NCBI GenBank assembly: GCA_049652385.1 | Contig: JBASDX010000004.1 | Span: 88,187-152,186, forward strand | DNA from: DMER64 sp049652385 | Lineage (GTDB): Bacteria; Bacteroidota; Bacteroidia; Bacteroidales; UBA932 | Direction of reading: 5' to 3' | Length of the DNA: 64,000 nucleotides | Shown: piece by piece, positions 61,075-64,000 of the stretch | Layout of the letters: each line of letters opens with the position of its first letter | How positions within the stretch are numbered: the stretch's first letter is position 1 | Program-made: the position numbers and the translations under genes | The notes under the pieces: generated by a model | The model's database searches: none | Told to the model about the DNA's origin: nothing | The model's input: the letters and a program-made list of their open reading frames with translations, nothing else

Positions 61075-62007
61075 CTATTCGATGGCAGCACCACGTTTAC
61101 CGGAAGCCGTGGCCCAGGCCCGGTACATCATGCCCGTATTGAAGACCATAGCGATGTTTCCGTCTTTATCAACACAAATGACACCACCGCCGGATCCTTC
61201 CATCTTGTCTATCTTCTGGAAAATAACTTCATGTGCCGCCTCTTCAACGGACATGCCTTTGTAATCCATCAGAGCGCTTATGTCAAAGGCCACACAACGC
61301 CGTATCCACAATTCTCCGTGCCCCGTTCCCGAAACTGCAACCGTCTCATTATTGGCATAGGTTCCGGCTCCTATGATTGGCACATCTCCTACCCTTCCCC
61401 AACGTTTTCCACTCATGCCTCCGGTAGAAGTAGCAGCCGCCAGGTTTCCTTTTTTATCTAACACAACACATCCCACCGTCCCGTTAGGATCCGGATCTTT
61501 AGTGGAGAAATAGGAATTCTCTACTACCTCCAATCCCTCCTGGGCTGCAAAAGCAGAAGCACCTTCACCAATCAGCAATACATGCGGAGTGTCTTCCATG
61601 ACATGCCGAGCCGCCAAAATGGGGTTCTTAATATCCTTCAGCCCGGCCACTGCTCCGGCTTGCAAATCCCTGCCGTCCATTACAGCTGCATCCAACTCAT
61701 GAACGCCGTCAAGCGTCGTTACAGCTCCCTTTCCGGCATTGAAATAAGGGCAATCTTCCAGCCATACGACAACTTGAGTCGCCACATCCAAAGCATCGGC
61801 CCCTTCTTCCAATAATGCAGTACCGGTTTCCAAGGCTTTTTCCAATAAACTCAAATACAATGTACGTACTTCCGGTTTCATTTGCCGGGCTGCACCTGCA
61901 CCCCCGTGCAAAACAATAGCCCATTCTTCTTTGGGCTTTTTATCCGAACATCCTGTGTTAAAAAATACTACAACACTTAGAAGCAATAAAACAATATATT
62001 TTTTCAT
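61075..62007 (-). CDS. Isoaspartyl peptidase / L-asparaginase (Ntn-hydrolase), lipoprotein form
   Basis: 310 residues from ATG 62007 (MKKYIVLLLLSVVVFFNTGC), lipid cysteine C20. Family motifs: AIVLHGGAGA, FNAGKGAVTT, ELDAAVMDG, then the autocleavage nucleophile Thr in NGTVGCVVLD, TSTGGMSGKRWGRVGD and SGTGHGELWIRR. It cleaves isoaspartyl or beta-aspartyl peptides, and N-terminal asparagine links. The stretch between the subunits is very short: only about 9 residues (STKDPDPN) between YF and the GTVG nucleophile, against some 35 in the E. coli enzyme. Envelope location by lipid anchor fits scavenging of damaged peptides. Confidence 0.9.
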   Translation of the reverse strand: MKKYIVLLLLSVVVFFNTGCSDKKPKEEWAIVLHGGAGAARQMKPEVRTLYLSLLEKALETGTALLEEGADALDVATQVVVWLEDCPYFNAGKGAVTTLDGVHELDAAVMDGRDLQAGAVAGLKDIKNPILAARHVMEDTPHVLLIGEGASAFAAQEGLEVVENSYFSTKDPDPNGTVGCVVLDKKGNLAAATSTGGMSGKRWGRVGDVPIIGAGTYANNETVAVSGTGHGELWIRRCVAFDISALMDYKGMSVEEAAHEVIFQKIDKMEGSGGGVICVDKDGNIAMVFNTGMMYRAWATASGKRGAAIE

Positions 62008-62079
62008 ATAAACAGTAAATTTTAAGAACAAGGTAAAAATTATTTTGTTTTTTAGGAAATTATATTTAATTTAGCCTCA

Positions 62080-62169
62080 AATCTAATGGTTTAATAGGTC
62101 CATTCTTTTTTGTCGTTTTTAGTTCAAAAACCTATTGCATAGCCGTTTTTTTAAAAACGGCTATTTTTT
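62080..62169 (+). ncRNA. Candidate small RNA with terminal hairpin
   Basis: A 230-base gap between divergent genes contains a strong plus-strand intrinsic terminator (ATAGCCGTTTTT at 62139-62150 pairing with AAAAACGGCTAT at 62153-62164, then TTTTT) with no open frame before it. Upstream, GTTTTT-AGTTC-AAAAAC (62115-62131) and AATAGGT/ACCTATT (62093-62099 with 62130-62136) can form alternative stems. A weak promoter candidate is TTTG at 62044 and TAATTTAG at 62067 with a 19-base spacer. The start is a guess. It could also be an orphan terminator. Confidence 0.3.
62139..62169 (+). terminator. Intrinsic terminator in the intergenic region
   Basis: 12-bp near-perfect stem with GC centre (GCCG/CGGC) and T-run on the plus strand only. 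It lies upstream of the plus-strand lipoprotein gene and downstream of nothing coding on that strand. Confidence 0.65.
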
Positions 62170-62223
62170 ATTGCAACATAAAGGGACGTTTATACATCTA
62201 ATGGTTAGTTTTAATTTTTGTAT

Positions 62224-62231
62224 TACATTTG
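62224..62231 (+). promoter_or_regulatory. Promoter -7 box for the orphan lipoprotein gene
   Basis: TACATTTG, exact TAnnTTTG, 30 bases before the ATG at 62262. It makes the ATG at 62229 unlikely, since that lies within the box. No clear -33. Confidence 0.5.
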
Positions 62232-62261
62232 TTACAGCACTTAAACATTAAAAAGTCTTCT

Positions 62262-62801
62262 ATGAAAAAGTATTTTGCCATCTTTTGCCTGACCGGTATT
62301 TCATTACTTCTGTCTTCCTGCTGGCCCGATTGGGGTAAAAAACCGGACCAGGTTACCTATAAATTCTATCATTCTATTTGGTATAGTTGGTATAGCTCTA
62401 CGGATTATACTAACTATTTTACAGCAGACTTGTTAAGTTGTTACGGTGTTAAAAATACAGACGATCCTTCCACAGGTACCATTTATGCAGCCGTCAAAAT
62501 AATTTGTAACACAGGTTCCAGATTATATTTTTTCTCGCGTCTGAATCTTGATGATACTTTCATAACCAAACATATGGTATATCCTATTACACCATATCCT
62601 GCCAAGCCTTTCGAAAAATTAGTTGATATGATAGCAGGTCAAGAGACTATACTAAATTTGGAGTTCCCCGATGTTCCTTCCTCACTTCTTAAAATTGGCC
62701 AGTTAGATATATCTGTTACTATCAATGAATTCAAAAGATATCATTTTATCATTCACCAGATCCCTTATCGCCCGGAATCCGAATTCATTAAATGGCATTA
62801 A
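62262..62801 (+). CDS. Orphan lipoprotein, unknown
   Basis: 179 residues from ATG 62262, MKKYFAIFCLTGISLLLSSC, a standard lipoprotein signal with lipid cysteine C20, then WPDWGKKPDQVTYKFYHSIW. The mature part is rich in Y, W, S and T (SIWYSWYSSTDYTNYFTAD), suggestive of beta strands; no conserved motif or domain is visible to me. AT content is higher than in the neighbours, as is the surrounding region. It is monocistronic and followed only by repeats up to the rRNA operon. Could be a lineage-specific surface protein. Confidence 0.6.
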   Translation: MKKYFAIFCLTGISLLLSSCWPDWGKKPDQVTYKFYHSIWYSWYSSTDYTNYFTADLLSCYGVKNTDDPSTGTIYAAVKIICNTGSRLYFFSRLNLDDTFITKHMVYPITPYPAKPFEKLVDMIAGQETILNLEFPDVPSSLLKIGQLDISVTINEFKRYHFIIHQIPYRPESEFIKWH

Positions 62802-62923
62802 AAGAAGCCATTTTGCATATCTTTCACACGCCTTTCCGTATCTTCTCACATATCCTCCATATCCTTACATATACTTATGTGGTTCCTGCATTTCCTTGTG
62901 TTTTCCCCATTTTCCGGAGAGGG
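62802..62923. other. Short spacer without features
   Basis: About 120 bases rich in C and T (repeated CATAT/CTTAC stretches) with no frame, hairpin or promoter that I can support. Confidence 0.5.
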
Positions 62924-63570
62924 GGTAGTAAGTAACTGTTTTCGTGCCGTGGCATTAACTTGCAGGTAGTCACCTATTTACAGGACTACGCCATTTGGTG
63001 GCACTTACTACCTCCGGCAAAAAGGGCCGTTTTACGCCTTTTACGGGGGAGGTAGTAAGTAACCGTTTTTGTGTCGAGGCATTAACTAGCAGACAGTCAC
63101 CCATTTGCAGCACTACGCCATTTCGTGGCGCTTACTACCCTGCCGCAAAAAGAGCTGTTTTCCGCCTTTTTCGGGGGAGGTAGTAAGTAGACCTTTTTGT
63201 TCCGAGTCTTTAATTCGCAGACAACCACACACTTACAGCACTATGCCATTTTGTGGCACTTATTACCCTCTGACAAAAGGGGCCGTTTTCCGCCTTTTTC
63301 GAGGGAGGTAGTAAGTAGACCTTTTTGTTCCGAGTCTTTAATTCGCAGACAACCACACACTTACAGCACTACGCCATTTTGTGGCACTTATTACCCTCTG
63401 ACAAAAGGGGCCGTTTTCCGCTTTTTTCGGGGGAGGTAGTAAGTAACCGTTTTTGTGCCGAGGCATTAACTAGCAGACAGTCTCACATTTACAGCACTAC
63501 GCCATTTGGTGGCACTTACTACCTCAAAGCAAAAGAGCCCTTTTTACCAAAATCGTGCAGAGGTGGTAAG
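62924..63570. repeat. Five tandem 127-128-bp units with inverted ends
   Basis: The decamer GGTAGTAAGT starts at 62924, 63051, 63179, 63307 and 63435, and a sixth, partial copy (GGTGGTAAGT) at about 63562: spacings 127, 128, 128, 128, 127. Each unit also contains the reverse complement of its start (CTTACTACC, or CTTATTACC in units three and four) about 70-80 bases later, for example at 63004, 63131 and 63515, so each can fold as a hairpin. Inside is a conserved TTTTTGTGCCGAGGCATTAA-like stretch. The period is not a multiple of three, so the short frames seen there are not coding. It fills the whole gap before the rRNA 3' end. Confidence 0.92.
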
Positions 63571-63650
63571 TAAGCGAACTTGAAAAAGAAGGTGCGGCAA
63601 AGCCGCGCGTATATACAAACCCCGGCCTTTTAAGGTCCGGGGTTACCTTT

Positions 63651-63853
63651 CGCGAAGCTAAGCCCTCCCTCGAGGGAGGGTTTGGGTGAGTGATCGTTAC
63701 GGTCGCGGCATCGCCGCCCATAAACGAAAAAACCCCGAGCGGTTTTTTGCTCGGGGTCGTTCTCGCGAAGCTAAGCCCTCCCTCGAGGGAGGGTTTGGGT
63801 GGGTGATCGTTACGGTTGCGGCAATGCCGCCCTATACGAAAAAACCCCGAGCG
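63651..63853. repeat. Two 113-bp direct repeats containing perfect palindromes
   Basis: The stretch beginning CGCGAAGCTAAGCCCTCCCT recurs after 113 bases (63651 and 63764) with few changes over about 90 bases. Each copy has the perfect palindrome CCCTCCCTCGAGGGAGGG (63663-63680 and 63776-63793), then GATCGTTACGGT, GCGGCA and GCCGCCC, and an AAAAAACCCCGAGCG element at its right end. A further hairpin, AACCCCGG/CCGGGGTT, lies to the left at 63618-63644. All of it lies just downstream of the 5S gene. Confidence 0.88.
63726..63756 (-). terminator. Second rRNA-operon terminator
   Basis: Minus strand: ACCCCGAGC-loop-GCTCGGGGT followed by TTTTT, a strong intrinsic terminator about 130 bases downstream of the 5S end, backup to the first one. 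Confidence 0.8.
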
Positions 63854-63877
63854 TTTAGACTCGGGGTTCGTATAGGG

Positions 63878-63881
<4 letters not shown>
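63826..63881 (-). terminator. rRNA-operon terminator within a 15-bp inverted repeat
   Basis: Inner stem CCCCGAG/CTCGGGG (63845-63851 with 63860-63866) followed on the minus strand by TTTTTT is a classic terminator. It is framed by a perfect 15-bp inverted repeat, GCCGCCCTATACGAA (63826-63840) with TTCGTATAGGGCGGC (63867-63881), whose right arm reaches the last bases of 5S rRNA. Confidence 0.85.
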
Positions 63882-63985
<104 letters not shown>

Positions 63986-64000
63986 TAAAATATTATGTAA

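Noticed and set aside
62924..63570. CRISPR array
   Set aside because: The whole 128-base unit is conserved, with no variable spacers, and the repeated decamer is too short; no cas gene is near.
62995..63573. Chain of short open frames in the tandem repeat
   Set aside because: The period of 127-128 is not a multiple of three, so each unit is read in a different frame; the similar peptides simply mirror the DNA repeat.

Overview
The window is a chromosomal segment of a Bacteroidota bacterium, most likely of order Bacteroidales. The evidence is two SusC/SusD pairs, a Sus-type starch operon, many TAnnTTTG promoter -7 boxes, and families typical of the phylum (DUF5606, DUF4296, DUF4954, the long NusB, a PUR-domain protein). 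Genus cannot be read from the sequence. Gene density is high, most neighbours abut or overlap by 1-26 bases, and I see no insertion sequence, prophage or CRISPR array.

Left part (1-18.7 kb, almost all minus strand): a cut DedA gene, threonine synthase, a dicarboxylate/amino-acid symporter, and a carboxyltransferase-family enzyme whose C-terminal carrier domain lacks the biotin lysine. Then comes a cluster controlled by a TPP riboswitch: TonB receptor, PnuC-type thiamine transporter, MTA/SAH deaminase and purine nucleoside phosphorylase. Glutaminyl cyclase and CTP synthase follow. rnpB (RNase P RNA) faces a long housekeeping operon nusB-yajC-ybbR-coaE-DUF5606-rimO-fabG-lipoprotein-small protein.

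Middle part (18.7-36.8 kb): divergent PUR-protein and aspartate aminotransferase genes. A plus-strand operon starts with a shrunken, catalytically dead relative of type III glutamine synthetase, followed by purM and a fused 3'-5' exonuclease/free-methionine-sulfoxide reductase. tRNA-Cys lies 15 bases ahead of a cytochrome c maturation pair (ResB-like, CcsA) and a three-heme peroxidase. Then purD with an apparently leaderless start, a SusC/SusD pair behind a leader containing an intrinsic terminator, tRNA-Leu(CAG), deoC, dtd, a radical SAM protein and a DUF4296 lipoprotein.

Right part (36.8-58.9 kb): a nine-gene starch/maltodextrin operon on the minus strand in the order MFS sugar porter, susC, susD, susE, a giant six-module susF, susG (with a CBM58-like insert), two more GH13 lipoproteins and a SusA-like neopullulanase. 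A LytS/LytTR two-component system and a small membrane protein lie just upstream. A DPE2-type amylomaltase with CBM20-like modules is divergent. Together they would bind starch at the surface, cut it outside and in the periplasm, import maltose or maltodextrin through the inner membrane, and disproportionate it in the cytoplasm. No SusR or GH97 SusB is present in the window.

End (58.9-64 kb): a DUF4954 beta-helix protein, a 14-bp minisatellite, an isoaspartyl peptidase with an unusually short linker, a candidate small RNA, an orphan lipoprotein, and a non-coding repeat zone. That zone holds five 128-bp tandem units with inverted ends, then two 113-bp direct repeats with perfect palindromes, and leads to 5S rRNA on the minus strand, the tail of an rRNA operon lying beyond the window.

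The most novel items are the glutamine synthetase III pseudoenzyme, the exonuclease-methionine-sulfoxide-reductase fusion with its own internal Shine-Dalgarno start, and the 128-bp hairpin repeat array beside the rRNA operon.
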